Numbered from the stretch's first letter, positions 38,986 to 46,055 are shown. The stretch is DNA of 50,092 nucleotides from a virus (IMGVR_UViG_3300032249_000382:1-50092), one strand, 5' to 3'. Translations and numbers: made by a program. Notes: generated by a model from the letters alone, not told the origin.

Positions 38986-39384
38986 ATGACATGGTTATAC
39001 AACAGAGAACCTCTCTCAGAAATTCCCGAAGGTGCTATTGGTTTCGTTTACCTCATAACAAACCAAGCCAATGGTATGAAATACATCGGTAAGAAAAACT
39101 TTTACTTTTCTAAAACAAAGCAAGTCAAAGGTAAAAAGAAAAGAATAAAAGTTGAGTCCGATTGGAAAGAATATTATGGATCAAACAAAATTCTTACTGA
39201 ACATGTCTCTCTATTCGGAGAGGATAAGTTTATCCGTGAAATAATCCATCTTTGCTATAGTAAGGGGGAAATGACATATTACGAAACAAAGGTAATCTTT
39301 GCCAATGATGCAGTTATTTCCGAAAAGTATTATAATGATTGGGTAATGTGTCGAGTAAGGAAAAATCATATAAAAAAGACTTGA
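38986..39384 (+). CDS. GIY-YIG-like endonuclease, 132 aa
   Basis: GFVYLITNQANGMKYIGKKN (about 18-37) is the GIY-YIG core, followed by a Lys-rich insert, DWKEYYGSN and YETKVIFAND with a Glu in the catalytic position. It resembles small GIY-YIG proteins (SegE-like) in T4-like phages. It may be a homing nuclease or a repair nuclease. Start ATG 38986 lacks a strong Shine-Dalgarno. Confidence 0.72.
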   Translation: MTWLYNREPLSEIPEGAIGFVYLITNQANGMKYIGKKNFYFSKTKQVKGKKKRIKVESDWKEYYGSNKILTEHVSLFGEDKFIREIIHLCYSKGEMTYYETKVIFANDAVISEKYYNDWVMCRVRKNHIKKT

Positions 39385-39409
39385 CATTCCGTTCTTGAAG
39401 TGATAATAT
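39381..39409 (+). promoter_or_regulatory. Promoter for the glutaredoxin unit
   Basis: TTGACA (39381-39386) overlaps the stop of the preceding gene. A 17-bp spacer and TAATAT (39404-39409) follow, with the glutaredoxin start at 39433. Confidence 0.72.
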
Positions 39410-39432
39410 ATAACATCATGAAAGGAAGCACT

Positions 39433-39672
39433 ATGAAAGTTGTTGTATATTCCAAAGACTCCTGCCCTTATTGCGTTAAGGCAATAAACCTCCTTGAAAC
39501 CACCGACCTTGAGTTTGAGGTAATGAAACTTGAGGAACACTTTTCTAGTGAAGAACTCTTGGAATGGTATCCTTCTGCAAAAACTTTTCCTGTAATAACA
39601 CTTGACAACATGTGGATAGGAGGATATAATGAGCTGGTAGAAGTTGTTGATGAGTGGAAAAAGGAAGATTAA
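39433..39672 (+). CDS. Glutaredoxin, 79 aa
   Basis: ATG 39433 follows AAGGAAGCACT; ATG 39418 is almost at the predicted transcript start and less likely. MKVVVYSKDSCPYCVKAINL holds the CPYC redox site (about 11-14), and TFPVITLDNMWIGGYNEL gives the cis-Pro and GG motif of glutaredoxins. T4's NrdC reduces ribonucleotide reductase; the same role toward the class II enzyme here is likely. Confidence 0.9.
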   Translation: MKVVVYSKDSCPYCVKAINLLETTDLEFEVMKLEEHFSSEELLEWYPSAKTFPVITLDNMWIGGYNELVEVVDEWKKED

Positions 39673-39684
39673 GGAGATATTGAA

Positions 39685-39957
39685 ATGATCGACAAGTTTG
39701 CTCTTAAGGAACAGTTACAGAATGGTGTAGTTACCGTGGTATTTGAGAAGAAAGACGGAACAGAACGCTCTATGCGGGCTACGCTTTCCGATCTATATAT
39801 ACCACAAGTTGAACCTCAGATGTTATCTGAATATGATGGTCAGGTTCCAAAGAATACTCGGCAACTAAATGATAATGTCCAGCCTGTTTGGGACATTGAT
39901 GCTGGAGGTTGGAGATCATTTCGTTTAGATTCAATTAAGCAGATACTAAGTGAATAA
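39685..39957 (+). CDS. DUF2693-type SH3-like barrel protein, 90 aa
   Basis: VVTVVFEKKDGTERSMRATL at the start and VWDIDAGGWRSFRLDSI at the end are typical of a small beta-barrel family conserved in T4-like phages (DUF2693-type), function unknown. AAGGAGATATTGAA precedes the ATG. Eight bases overlap the next small frame. Confidence 0.78.
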   Translation: MIDKFALKEQLQNGVVTVVFEKKDGTERSMRATLSDLYIPQVEPQMLSEYDGQVPKNTRQLNDNVQPVWDIDAGGWRSFRLDSIKQILSE

Positions 39958-40048
39958 ACCTTTATTTGCGGCTGTGGTATTATCAACTTCTCTATGGTTG
40001 GTACTCAAAGTTTTAGCATTTATTTTATATGGAGTGAAAGTTGAATGA
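39950..40048 (+). CDS. Tiny membrane protein with GTG start, 32 aa
   Basis: GTG 39950 overlaps the previous stop, and the frame ends at TGA 40046-40048. Most of it is a single hydrophobic helix (LFAAVVLSTSLWLVLKVLAF) with basic N-terminal flank. It fills the gap exactly up to the next ribosome binding site, but has no Shine-Dalgarno of its own. Confidence 0.4.
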   Translation: MNKPLFAAVVLSTSLWLVLKVLAFILYGVKVE

Positions 40049-40060
40049 AGGAGATTTATC

Positions 40061-40159
40061 ATGGCTCACCCGCATAAGAACCGTCCTAGAAAAGGACGTA
40101 GAAAAATTGGTTCAACGAAACGTAAGGCCCGACGCCTCAAAGGTAGAAAGAGAAATTAA
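40061..40159 (+). CDS. Protamine-like Arg/Lys-rich mini-protein, 32 aa
   Basis: AATGAAGGAGATTTATC gives a strong ribosome binding site for ATG 40061. Of 32 residues I count 9 Arg and 7 Lys (MAHPHKNRPRKGRRKIGSTK, then RKARRLKGRKRN). This resembles small ribosomal proteins such as bL34 in composition but not clearly in sequence. It should bind RNA or DNA. The stop is directly adjacent to ATG 40160. Confidence 0.6.
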   Translation: MAHPHKNRPRKGRRKIGSTKRKARRLKGRKRN

Positions 40160-40453
40160 ATGTCTGCTGATAATGGAATATACGTCTTATTGACCGTCTC
40201 TGAAAAAGGTCCAGAATATCGTGTTACATATGCTAACGCAATTGGTAACATTTATGGTGAATGGAATAACGAAACGGCTAGATATGAAGGAGATATCGAA
40301 AACATTCGAGAGACCTTTGGGCAAGTTCCTGTATTCTATAGTCTAAACGAGGCGCTTGACTTTGCAGAAGAATTAGAGCATAATCTAGATCCTACAGAGG
40401 ATGGTGTATGCGTAATCAACGAGTTTAAGGACCATGGATACATCTTCGAATGA
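40160..40453 (+). CDS. Conserved phage hypothetical protein, 97 aa
   Basis: MSADNGIYVLLTVSEKGPEY is a start I associate with a small conserved phage protein family of unknown function. Soluble, acidic, strand-rich N-terminus and helical end. The stop overlaps the next gene (ATGA). Confidence 0.72.
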   Translation: MSADNGIYVLLTVSEKGPEYRVTYANAIGNIYGEWNNETARYEGDIENIRETFGQVPVFYSLNEALDFAEELEHNLDPTEDGVCVINEFKDHGYIFE

Positions 40454-41043
40454 AAATTTTACACGATGCTGTGCCTTATTCATTATTCCACCGATTAAAA
40501 ACATTCATAGAAGATGAAAGTTTTTCGTGGTATTATTGTAAAGCGACAGCTTATGGTTCTGATGCTATAAGTAATTTATATAGTGGAAGTTTTTCCCATA
40601 CAGCGTTTTCACACCAACATGGAAAAAATAGTAGTTTTTCAGACTTCTCGGAAAGTTGTCTATACACAATACTTGATAAAATGGAAGTAAAAATTAAAAA
40701 ATTAATTAGAATAAGGGTAGGTTTTATTCCTATATCAGGAGAATATTATATACATTCTCCTCATGTAGATTTTACTATTCCTCATAAAGTTGGTATACTT
40801 TATATGAATGATAGTGATGGTGATACAATATTATATAATGAAAAATATGATCCAAATCATCTAGAGGGATCTTTTTCATATTATCAAAAAGTTTTAAAAG
40901 AAAAGGTTTCTATTTCCGAAAGGTCAACACCAAAAGAGAACAAATTTATAATGTTTGACGGAGCATCATATCACTCAAGTTCAACACCAATTAAAACAAA
41001 AAAAAGAATATCTATAAACTATACGTTTGAAACACATGACTGA
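40450..41043 (+). CDS. 2OG-Fe(II) oxygenase, 197 aa
   Basis: IHSPHVDFTIPHKVGILYMN (H105 and D107 as metal ligands), GDTILYN, then KFIMFDGASYHSSSTP (H175) and KKRISINYTF (R186 for 2-oxoglutarate) give a complete HxD...H...R set. Fourth oxygenase of the window and the clearest by motif. Codons are more AT-rich than in neighbouring core genes, which suggests later acquisition. Substrate unknown. Confidence 0.8.
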   Translation: MKILHDAVPYSLFHRLKTFIEDESFSWYYCKATAYGSDAISNLYSGSFSHTAFSHQHGKNSSFSDFSESCLYTILDKMEVKIKKLIRIRVGFIPISGEYYIHSPHVDFTIPHKVGILYMNDSDGDTILYNEKYDPNHLEGSFSYYQKVLKEKVSISERSTPKENKFIMFDGASYHSSSTPIKTKKRISINYTFETHD

Positions 41044-42163
41044 AGAGGAGAAGAAAGTGAAAACCGCCGTCAAGCCGCGTGGTAAATTTGCTGATGAGAA
41101 GTATATGGGATCCGAACCTAGGGTCACATCCTTATCAAGTGAATCCGATATGGCCATGGCTTATAACTGGTTTAATTATTTTTATACCAGTGATGATGCC
41201 AAAGCATTTACTATATCCTACCTAAAGAGTATCAAGTATGACAAACATGTTATCGCAAAGCTGGGAGCAATCAAGTCCATCGATCTACACAATATCGGTT
41301 GGAACTGCCGATTGGCTGAAAACGGTTCAACATTGCCAGAAGGTCTATGGGAAAAGTGTGAGCAAAGAATTATATCCTTGGCCGGAGAAGTGTTGGATGT
41401 TTCGTCGATTGAGGAAGATCAACCGCAAAAAAATGTAGTCTCAATACAGGACCGCGTTAAGGAACGTGCTTCAGAGTTGATTGGAGAACTCGAAGAAGAA
41501 ACCGATGTATTCTTTCAAGAGGGAGTAATACAATTTGACATTAAGAAGTGGTCCCTTGAGAAGGGAATTAAACCGCAAATTGCGAAGAGGATTACAGACC
41601 ACTTCCGTCCTCAATACGAAGAAATATGTGAGGCCCTCGAAGGTAAAGACCCAGACTTGGTGGAAGCATATTCTGGATGGCGTGCTCCAGTTCTTAAAGT
41701 CATGGCTATCTTTATCAAAAAAATCATAGACCATCTTGATGGTGCTGCTGAGGCCGGTAAGGCTTTACGCAAACCTCGTAAGAAGAAGGTAAAACCGCCG
41801 TCAGTATTGGTCTCTAAAATGAAGTACCGTCTTGATTGGCCGGATCTAAATATCAATAGTATTGACCCGAAAGGAATCATCGGTGCCTCACAACTCTGGG
41901 TTATCAATTCCAAAACTCGCAATCTTTCTGTTTACCATTCCGTGGGTCCTGATGGCCTTTCGGTCAGAGGGTCAACGATTACAGGATATGATGAGGTATC
42001 TTCTATCACTAAGAAAGTCCGTAAACCAAGAGAGGTGTTACCACAAGTCCTGAATGATGGCAAGGTTGGTCTCCGTAATATTATGAAGAATTTAACCACA
42101 ACCGAAATGCAGGCGAATGGGCGGATTAATGCGGATACAATTTTACTGAGAGTGCTAAAGTAA
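41036..42163 (+). CDS. Conserved cyanophage-type T4-like protein, 375 aa
   Basis: ATG 41036 (MTEEEKKVK) overlaps the oxygenase end. The basic segment AGKALRKPRKKKVKPPS (about 244) leads to VSKMKYRLDWPDLNINSIDP and KGIIGASQLWVINSKTRNLS, a C-terminal domain I recognise from a conserved protein of cyanophage-like viruses with no known function. Probably nucleic-acid related because of the basic linker, but unproven. Confidence 0.75.
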   Translation: MTEEEKKVKTAVKPRGKFADEKYMGSEPRVTSLSSESDMAMAYNWFNYFYTSDDAKAFTISYLKSIKYDKHVIAKLGAIKSIDLHNIGWNCRLAENGSTLPEGLWEKCEQRIISLAGEVLDVSSIEEDQPQKNVVSIQDRVKERASELIGELEEETDVFFQEGVIQFDIKKWSLEKGIKPQIAKRITDHFRPQYEEICEALEGKDPDLVEAYSGWRAPVLKVMAIFIKKIIDHLDGAAEAGKALRKPRKKKVKPPSVLVSKMKYRLDWPDLNINSIDPKGIIGASQLWVINSKTRNLSVYHSVGPDGLSVRGSTITGYDEVSSITKKVRKPREVLPQVLNDGKVGLRNIMKNLTTTEMQANGRINADTILLRVLK

Positions 42164-42230
42164 AGAGGATTAAAACCTAATTCTCAACAAACACAACTGT
42201 ATGAAGATACAAGACAAGAGGTGTTGGACT

Positions 42231-42368
42231 ATGGTTACAAGTATTTTGAAAACAACCGAAATTGATGTGATCTGGACTTTCATCTATACCGGTATGGTTA
42301 TGGGTATAGTGGCTACCGTATTTGTTTTATATGGAACTTACCAAGAATATAAAAATAAGGATAAGTAA
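42231..42368 (+). CDS. Small membrane protein, 45 aa
   Basis: GAGGTGTTGGACT precedes ATG 42231; an in-frame ATG at 42201 lacks a ribosome binding site. One membrane helix (IWTFIYTGMVMGIVATVFVL) with a charged tail (YQEYKNKDK). Ends on the base before the next ATG. Function unknown. Confidence 0.55.
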   Translation: MVTSILKTTEIDVIWTFIYTGMVMGIVATVFVLYGTYQEYKNKDK

Positions 42369-42761
42369 ATGACCGATAAAGTTATCGAGTTTCCAAAAAA
42401 TAAAGTAGTTAGAGATTTACCCGAAGAGGTTCACAAAGCTAGACAAGCAAAAGCGGATCAAAAGTTTGCTGATAGTGTTGTCGATGAACTTTCAGGTATC
42501 TTAATTACAGAATTGGATAACTATGGTGTTGAAGTGACCAATAAGGTGTTTGCTAAAGATTTTATTCTAGTGGCAGATGCTCTACGAGCTTCCGTTTATC
42601 GCCAGTTTGATCTAGAACATCACCTACACGACTTTATTGATGAAAATGTGAAAATCATTGAAGGAAAAGATGGTTTGTCTAAGGAAGAATTGGCAGATAA
42701 GATTTCTTCCATAATAGAAGATATGATCAAGGAACAGGTTGACAGCGAAGAAAAAGAGTGA
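42369..42761 (+). CDS. Conserved T4-like hypothetical protein, 130 aa
   Basis: MTDKVIEFPKNKVVRDLPEE and the helical acidic remainder match a conserved small protein near rnh in cyanophage-type genomes. Function unknown. Its last codons contain the -35 box and the stop lies in the palindrome that controls the next gene. Confidence 0.72.
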   Translation: MTDKVIEFPKNKVVRDLPEEVHKARQAKADQKFADSVVDELSGILITELDNYGVEVTNKVFAKDFILVADALRASVYRQFDLEHHLHDFIDENVKIIEGKDGLSKEELADKISSIIEDMIKEQVDSEEKE

Positions 42762-42776
42762 TACTATATAGTATCA
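42739..42776 (+). promoter_or_regulatory. Promoter with 18-bp palindromic operator before rnh
   Basis: TTGACA (42739-42744), a 17-bp spacer and TACTAT (42762-42767). TGATACTATATAGTATCA (42759-42776) is a perfect 18-bp palindrome covering the -10 box and the probable start point. That is the usual place for a dimeric repressor to block initiation. The RNase H gene starts at 42793 after AAGGAAATTATA. Confidence 0.7.
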
Positions 42777-42792
42777 TAATAAGGAAATTATA

Positions 42793-43653
42793 ATGTCTTA
42801 TATCTTGGTAGACCTTAATCAGGTGTTGATATCTAATCTAATGCAACATCTAAAGCAAGTTTCAAAATCACATTCTATTGAAGAAGATTTGATTCGGCAT
42901 ATGTGTATCAACACTATTCGAGCAAATGTCCGTCAGTTCAAATCAAAATATCAAAACGTTATCCTTTGTTGTGATAACCGCAAATATTGGCGTAAAGAGT
43001 ATTTTCCTTTCTATAAGTCTCAGCGTAAGCACGACCGAGAAGCCTCCGGATATGATTGGGGTATGATATTCGATACCTTAAATAAACTCCGCGATGAAAT
43101 GAAGCAATATTTTCCATATAAGGTGATTGATGTCGATGGTGCAGAAGCGGATGACGTTATTGCCGTATTAACTGCAAGATTGTCGCCGCACGCCAACATT
43201 TTGATTTTGTCGTCGGACAAAGACTTTGCCCAGCTACAGAAATATCCTAATGTTTCCCAGTATAGTCCTATTCTAAAGCGGTTCATTAAGATTGATAACC
43301 CTAAGACTTTCATTAGAGAACATATCATCAAGGGAGACCGTGGTGATGGCATTCCTAACTTTTTGTCTCCTGATAACACCTTTGCAGCAGGTGAACGTCA
43401 AAAGGTGATAAATAGTAAGAAACTCAATGTATGGATTAATCAGCCGGTTGAGGAGTTTTGTACCACTGATGCAATGCTTCGAGGTTTCAAGAGAAATCAA
43501 ACTCTGGTAGATTTTGATTATATTCCTAAGAATATTCAGGAAGGTATTGTAAATGCTTATGAAAATACCAAACCTGCTCCTAAAGAGAAAATGTTAAACT
43601 ATTTTATCGATAATGGTCTCAAGGCTATGATCGAATCGATAAACGATTTTTGA
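42793..43653 (+). CDS. rnh: RNase H / 5'-3' exonuclease, T4 Rnh type, 286 aa
   Basis: FEN-family nuclease that removes RNA primers from lagging-strand fragments. MSYILVDLNQVLISNLM (first Asp), ILCCDNRKYWRKEYFPFYKS (about 57-76), VIDVDGAEADDVIAVL (acidic cluster, about 111-126), LILSSDKDFAQLQ and IIKGDRGDGIPNFL (about 176-190) are the family's metal-binding motifs. T4 Rnh is 305 aa. Confidence 0.93.
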   Translation: MSYILVDLNQVLISNLMQHLKQVSKSHSIEEDLIRHMCINTIRANVRQFKSKYQNVILCCDNRKYWRKEYFPFYKSQRKHDREASGYDWGMIFDTLNKLRDEMKQYFPYKVIDVDGAEADDVIAVLTARLSPHANILILSSDKDFAQLQKYPNVSQYSPILKRFIKIDNPKTFIREHIIKGDRGDGIPNFLSPDNTFAAGERQKVINSKKLNVWINQPVEEFCTTDAMLRGFKRNQTLVDFDYIPKNIQEGIVNAYENTKPAPKEKMLNYFIDNGLKAMIESINDF

Positions 43654-43665
43654 GGATAGAAGAAA

Positions 43666-44100
43666 ATGAGTAAGAAAAATATCTATGAGGTTTTTGATGA
43701 CTTTAAAGCGGCTAAAACAAAAGCCGACAGGATTGCAGTTCTAAGAAAGAATGATAGTTTTGCACTAAAGAATGTCCTTCTAGGAACATTTCATTCAAAA
43801 GTATCTTTTATTTTTAAGAAGATTCCTGATTATAAGTCCGAAGATGTTCCTCCTGGATTTGGATATAATAATATCACAAAAGCCTTGGACATGATTTATC
43901 TTTTTATGGAAAATCATCCTCGTGTTTCACCAAATCTATCACTCGACCGCAAAACTCAACTATTGGTACAGACCTTGGAATCTCTAGAGCCTAGAGAAGC
44001 AGAAGTGTATACCAATATCATATTGAAAGATCAGAAGGTTCCTTACTTGACAGAGGCTTTGATTAATGATGCGTTCCCCGACTTACTTCCAAAATCGTAA
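43666..44100 (+). CDS. Conserved T4-like protein (DUF6433-type), 144 aa
   Basis: IYEVFDDFKAAKTKADRIAV, LLGTFHSKVSFIFKKIPDYK and PREAEVYTNIILKDQKVPYL recall a protein family conserved in T4-like cyanophages (DUF6433-type), predicted helical and of unknown role. Placement after rnh suggests replication linkage. It overlaps the next gene by 35 bases. Confidence 0.75.
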   Translation: MSKKNIYEVFDDFKAAKTKADRIAVLRKNDSFALKNVLLGTFHSKVSFIFKKIPDYKSEDVPPGFGYNNITKALDMIYLFMENHPRVSPNLSLDRKTQLLVQTLESLEPREAEVYTNIILKDQKVPYLTEALINDAFPDLLPKS

Positions 44101-44482
44101 GATATTGAAAGAGTTACACTATGATAATGAGAAGTTTAGACCTACACCAGAAATTGCCTGGAAATGGTTCCATATAATCAATGAACAAGTTTTTGGTAAT
44201 AATCTGATACCTGTTGATAAGATAACCATTTCAAATCATAAAGGTGATGGTGTATATGCTTATTACTATTACTATACTAAGAATGATCCTAAACACGGGC
44301 AGACAAGCATAAGTCTAGCAAAATCTTTTAAGAATGAAAAGTTTTTCGTAGAAATATTAGCACACGAAATGATACACCATTTTCAACATCTATATAATGA
44401 ACCATCTGGGCACGGGCCATCGTTTCTAGTATGGAATGAACATTTCAAACTTAGAGGACTTAAACTGTATAAGGTGGCATGA
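44066..44482 (+). CDS. SprT-like metallopeptidase domain protein, 138 aa
   Basis: FFVEILAHEMIHHFQHL (about 90-106) holds the HExxH zinc site, and GHGPSFLVWNEHFKLRG has the third ligand region of SprT-like proteins. The first half (TPEIAWKWFHIINEQVFGNN) matches the start of that domain. In cells SprT-like proteases cut DNA-protein crosslinks; for the phage this is inference. Two adjacent ATGs (44066, 44069) can start it. A second HExxH domain is fused in the protein at 26216. Confidence 0.8.
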   Translation: MMRSPTYFQNRKILKELHYDNEKFRPTPEIAWKWFHIINEQVFGNNLIPVDKITISNHKGDGVYAYYYYYTKNDPKHGQTSISLAKSFKNEKFFVEILAHEMIHHFQHLYNEPSGHGPSFLVWNEHFKLRGLKLYKVA

Positions 44483-44483
44483 C

Positions 44484-44684
44484 ATGAAAACAACCAAATT
44501 AAATAGTCGTAAAATTGATCCATTATATGCAGAGCTTTATGAAGAAGATAGAAAGTATGGTGGAAAAAGGTTAGAAAAGCCACAGACTGATATCAACAAG
44601 AAACGTCCTTTGAAAAACTTAAAAAAAGCGTGGATGGAACATACCGAAGATTATGATGAAGTAGACGATTTTTACGAACATTGA
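44484..44684 (+). CDS. Hypothetical charged protein, 66 aa
   Basis: ATG 44484 (MKTTKLNSRK) follows AAGGTGGCATGAC. A basic middle (KNLKKAWMEH) and an acidic end (DYDEVDDFYEH). No known motif. It is the last gene before the first regulatory cassette. Confidence 0.62.
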   Translation: MKTTKLNSRKIDPLYAELYEEDRKYGGKRLEKPQTDINKKRPLKNLKKAWMEHTEDYDEVDDFYEH

Positions 44685-44696
44685 TTTAAGTCAAAG

Positions 44697-44769
44697 AACA
44701 GGTGTGCGGTTTTGTCACACCTGTTTACATACCTTTTTGCTTGCATGTTTTTTCCTTTAGTGCTATCCT
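44697..44769 (+). promoter_or_regulatory. Regulatory cassette 1: stem-loop, GTTTACAT element, promoter
   Basis: AACAGGTGTG (44697-44706) and CACACCTGTT (44716-44725) form a 10-bp stem that can terminate the upstream gene. CACCTGTTTACATACCTTTT (44718-44737) is the conserved block, then TTGCAT (44741-44746), a 17-bp spacer and TATCCT (44764-44769). The same order and spacing recur three more times. It drives the small gene at 44797. Confidence 0.8.
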
Positions 44770-44796
44770 TGAGAATAATTAGAAAGGATTGTAAAC

Positions 44797-44934
44797 ATGC
44801 TTCTTTATATTCGACGCAAAATAACTGTAGCATTTGCTAGAGCTACCCTAGAGCTACCCTGGCCTTTATGTAAACATGCGTTGACATTACAATGTAAACT
44901 TGGGTTTACATACGATAATCTTCCCGAAGAATAA
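44797..44934 (+). CDS. Small hypothetical protein, 45 aa
   Basis: AGAAAGGATTGTAAAC precedes ATG 44797, and the promoter of cassette 1 ends 28 bases upstream. MLLYIRRKITVAFARATLEL then two cysteines (PLCKHALTLQCK) and an acidic end. Its coding sequence contains GTAAACAT and a perfect ATGTAAAC/GTTTACAT inverted repeat, so the DNA may be a binding region as much as a gene. Confidence 0.5.
   Translation: MLLYIRRKITVAFARATLELPWPLCKHALTLQCKLGFTYDNLPEE
44892..44911. repeat. Inverted repeat of the GTTTACAT element
   Basis: ATGTAAAC (44892-44899), TTGG, GTTTACAT (44904-44911): a perfect 8-bp inverted repeat with 4-base centre, using the same octamer found in each cassette upstream of -35. A further overlapping ATGTAAAC/GTAAACAT lies at 44868-44877. 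Confidence 0.7.
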
Positions 44935-44945
44935 CAATGACTTAT

Positions 44946-45014
44946 GGTGCGACATCGTGTCGCACCTGTTTACATACCTTTTCTCTTGACTCTTCCGTTT
45001 CCTTGTGTTAGGAT
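44946..45014 (+). promoter_or_regulatory. Regulatory cassette 2
   Basis: GGTGCGACA (44946-44954), loop TCG, TGTCGCACC (44958-44966) form a 9-bp stem. GTTTACATACCTTTT (44968-44982) follows, then TTGACT (44986-44991), a 17-bp spacer and TAGGAT (45009-45014). The next start codon is at 45021, so the transcript would be leaderless or nearly so. Confidence 0.82.
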
Positions 45015-45020
45015 TACCGT

Positions 45021-45347
45021 ATGATAAAAACTCAAAAACGGAAATCTAGGTCTGATCGTAAACACCTGATTTATTCCTTATCGGTAAACGGTCAGGAATA
45101 TATTGGTGTTACCTTTGTGGAAAAAAGTGCTGTTAAAAAATCCTTAACTAGGAGGTGGCAAAAGCATGTCCAACGTGCCCTAAACGAAAATAAAAACTGG
45201 AAGCTCTGTGTTGCTATACGCAAATATGGTCCTGACTCCTTTGACGTTACTGTATTGGACGTGGTACGTGGTAAGTCCGCTGCTCATACATTAGAACGTG
45301 AATTAATTCGCAATCGTAAACCTAAATTAAACACGGATGTGAGATAA
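45021..45347 (+). CDS. GIY-YIG endonuclease-like protein, 108 aa
   Basis: LIYSLSVNGQEYIGVTFVEK (about 16-35) is the GIY-YIG pair, followed by LTRRWQKHVQRAL with the catalytic Arg/His region and a C-terminal HTLERELIRNRKPKLN with the conserved Glu and Asn (N/K near the end). This is a compact, apparently complete nuclease domain. The start has no Shine-Dalgarno and coincides with the expected transcript start of cassette 2. Confidence 0.78.
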   Translation: MIKTQKRKSRSDRKHLIYSLSVNGQEYIGVTFVEKSAVKKSLTRRWQKHVQRALNENKNWKLCVAIRKYGPDSFDVTVLDVVRGKSAAHTLERELIRNRKPKLNTDVR

Positions 45348-45496
45348 TGAACAATCGTTTTGCTCCTAAAAAAACTCCTACTATTCTTTCTCTGGTTATT
45401 ATTGACACCGCCCGCGGTGTTCCAGTAACCGTATGTAAACCTGCCAAACGACCTAAGAAGGGTTATACAGTTGGCAAGAAACCAAAGGTGGCATAA
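45347..45496 (+). CDS. Small basic protein, 49 aa
   Basis: ATG 45347 overlaps the stop of the nuclease gene. MNNRFAPKKTPTILSLVIID then a Lys/Pro-rich end (KPAKRPKKGYTVGKKPKVA). The DNA contains ATGTAAAC at 45433-45440 in a context like the cassette block reversed. Function unknown. Confidence 0.5.
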   Translation: MNNRFAPKKTPTILSLVIIDTARGVPVTVCKPAKRPKKGYTVGKKPKVA

Positions 45497-45576
45497 TGAT
45501 TGAACTAATTGTCTTTATTGCATCGCTCGCTATTCCAGTTTCATTTGCCATTGTCGCTCTATTATCGGAGAATTGA
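45496..45576 (+). CDS. Tiny membrane protein, 26 aa
   Basis: ATG 45496 overlaps the previous stop (TAATG). MIELIVFIASLAIPVSFAIV is a single hydrophobic helix with a short SEN end. GGAG for the next gene lies inside its last codons. Function unknown. Confidence 0.45.
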   Translation: MIELIVFIASLAIPVSFAIVALLSEN

Positions 45577-45577
45577 T

Positions 45578-45826
45578 ATGATTAATATGAAATTGTCATT
45601 GAATGTAGGTGATAAGGTATATAATCGTGGTGGTAAGAATATTTGGACAATAATAAAAACCGATATAGGTAGCGAAGTTACTTCCTGGCAGGGAAGATGG
45701 TTTAAGCTGCAAAATGAAAAAGGTGATAAACATACACATGCTTATGCGAGTGATCTTACTCTAATTCTTGAAATAGAAAAGAGTGAAGATTTCAATATTG
45801 CTATATTGGAGAAACAATATGCTTAA
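45578..45826 (+). CDS. Hypothetical protein, 82 aa
   Basis: ATG 45578 is best spaced from CGGAG; ATG 45587 is an in-frame alternative. VGDKVYNRGGKNIWTIIKTD and HTHAYASDLTLILE suggest a small beta-barrel. The word MKLSLNV is identical to the start of the FlbD-like gene at 35202-35411. It overlaps the next gene by eight bases. Confidence 0.65.
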   Translation: MINMKLSLNVGDKVYNRGGKNIWTIIKTDIGSEVTSWQGRWFKLQNEKGDKHTHAYASDLTLILEIEKSEDFNIAILEKQYA

Positions 45827-45926
45827 ATGGAAAGATGATGAACAATACGTTCAGTGCCTTGCGCTGTTCTTAACTCTCGTCGGTCTTATGTTCGGCGTTG
45901 GTCTTATTGCTTACTTCGGAGGTTAA
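45819..45926 (+). CDS. Tiny membrane protein, 35 aa
   Basis: TTGGAGAAACAAT precedes ATG 45819, and the frame ends at TAA 45924-45926. MLKWKDDEQY is followed by one membrane helix (CLALFLTLVGLMFGVGLIAY). Function unknown; a small membrane protein in an early-type cluster could affect the host envelope or exclude other phages. Confidence 0.5.
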   Translation: MLKWKDDEQYVQCLALFLTLVGLMFGVGLIAYFGG

Positions 45927-45927
45927 T

Positions 45928-46053
45928 ATGGTTGTCTTTTACTCAGAAACGTCGATTGGTGAACGTCGAATTGATTTTATCACCTGGTTACACAATACTA
46001 TTCTACCAGTTGATATCTCATATTGGGCTGTTCCTGGAACTTTGGAGGATTAA
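45928..46053 (+). CDS. Small hypothetical protein, 41 aa
   Basis: CGGAGGTTAAT precedes ATG 45928. MVVFYSETSIGERRIDFITW and a Trp-containing end (YWAVPGTLED). No motif recognised. Tightly packed between neighbours. Confidence 0.5.
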   Translation: MVVFYSETSIGERRIDFITWLHNTILPVDISYWAVPGTLED

Positions 46054-46055
46054 TA

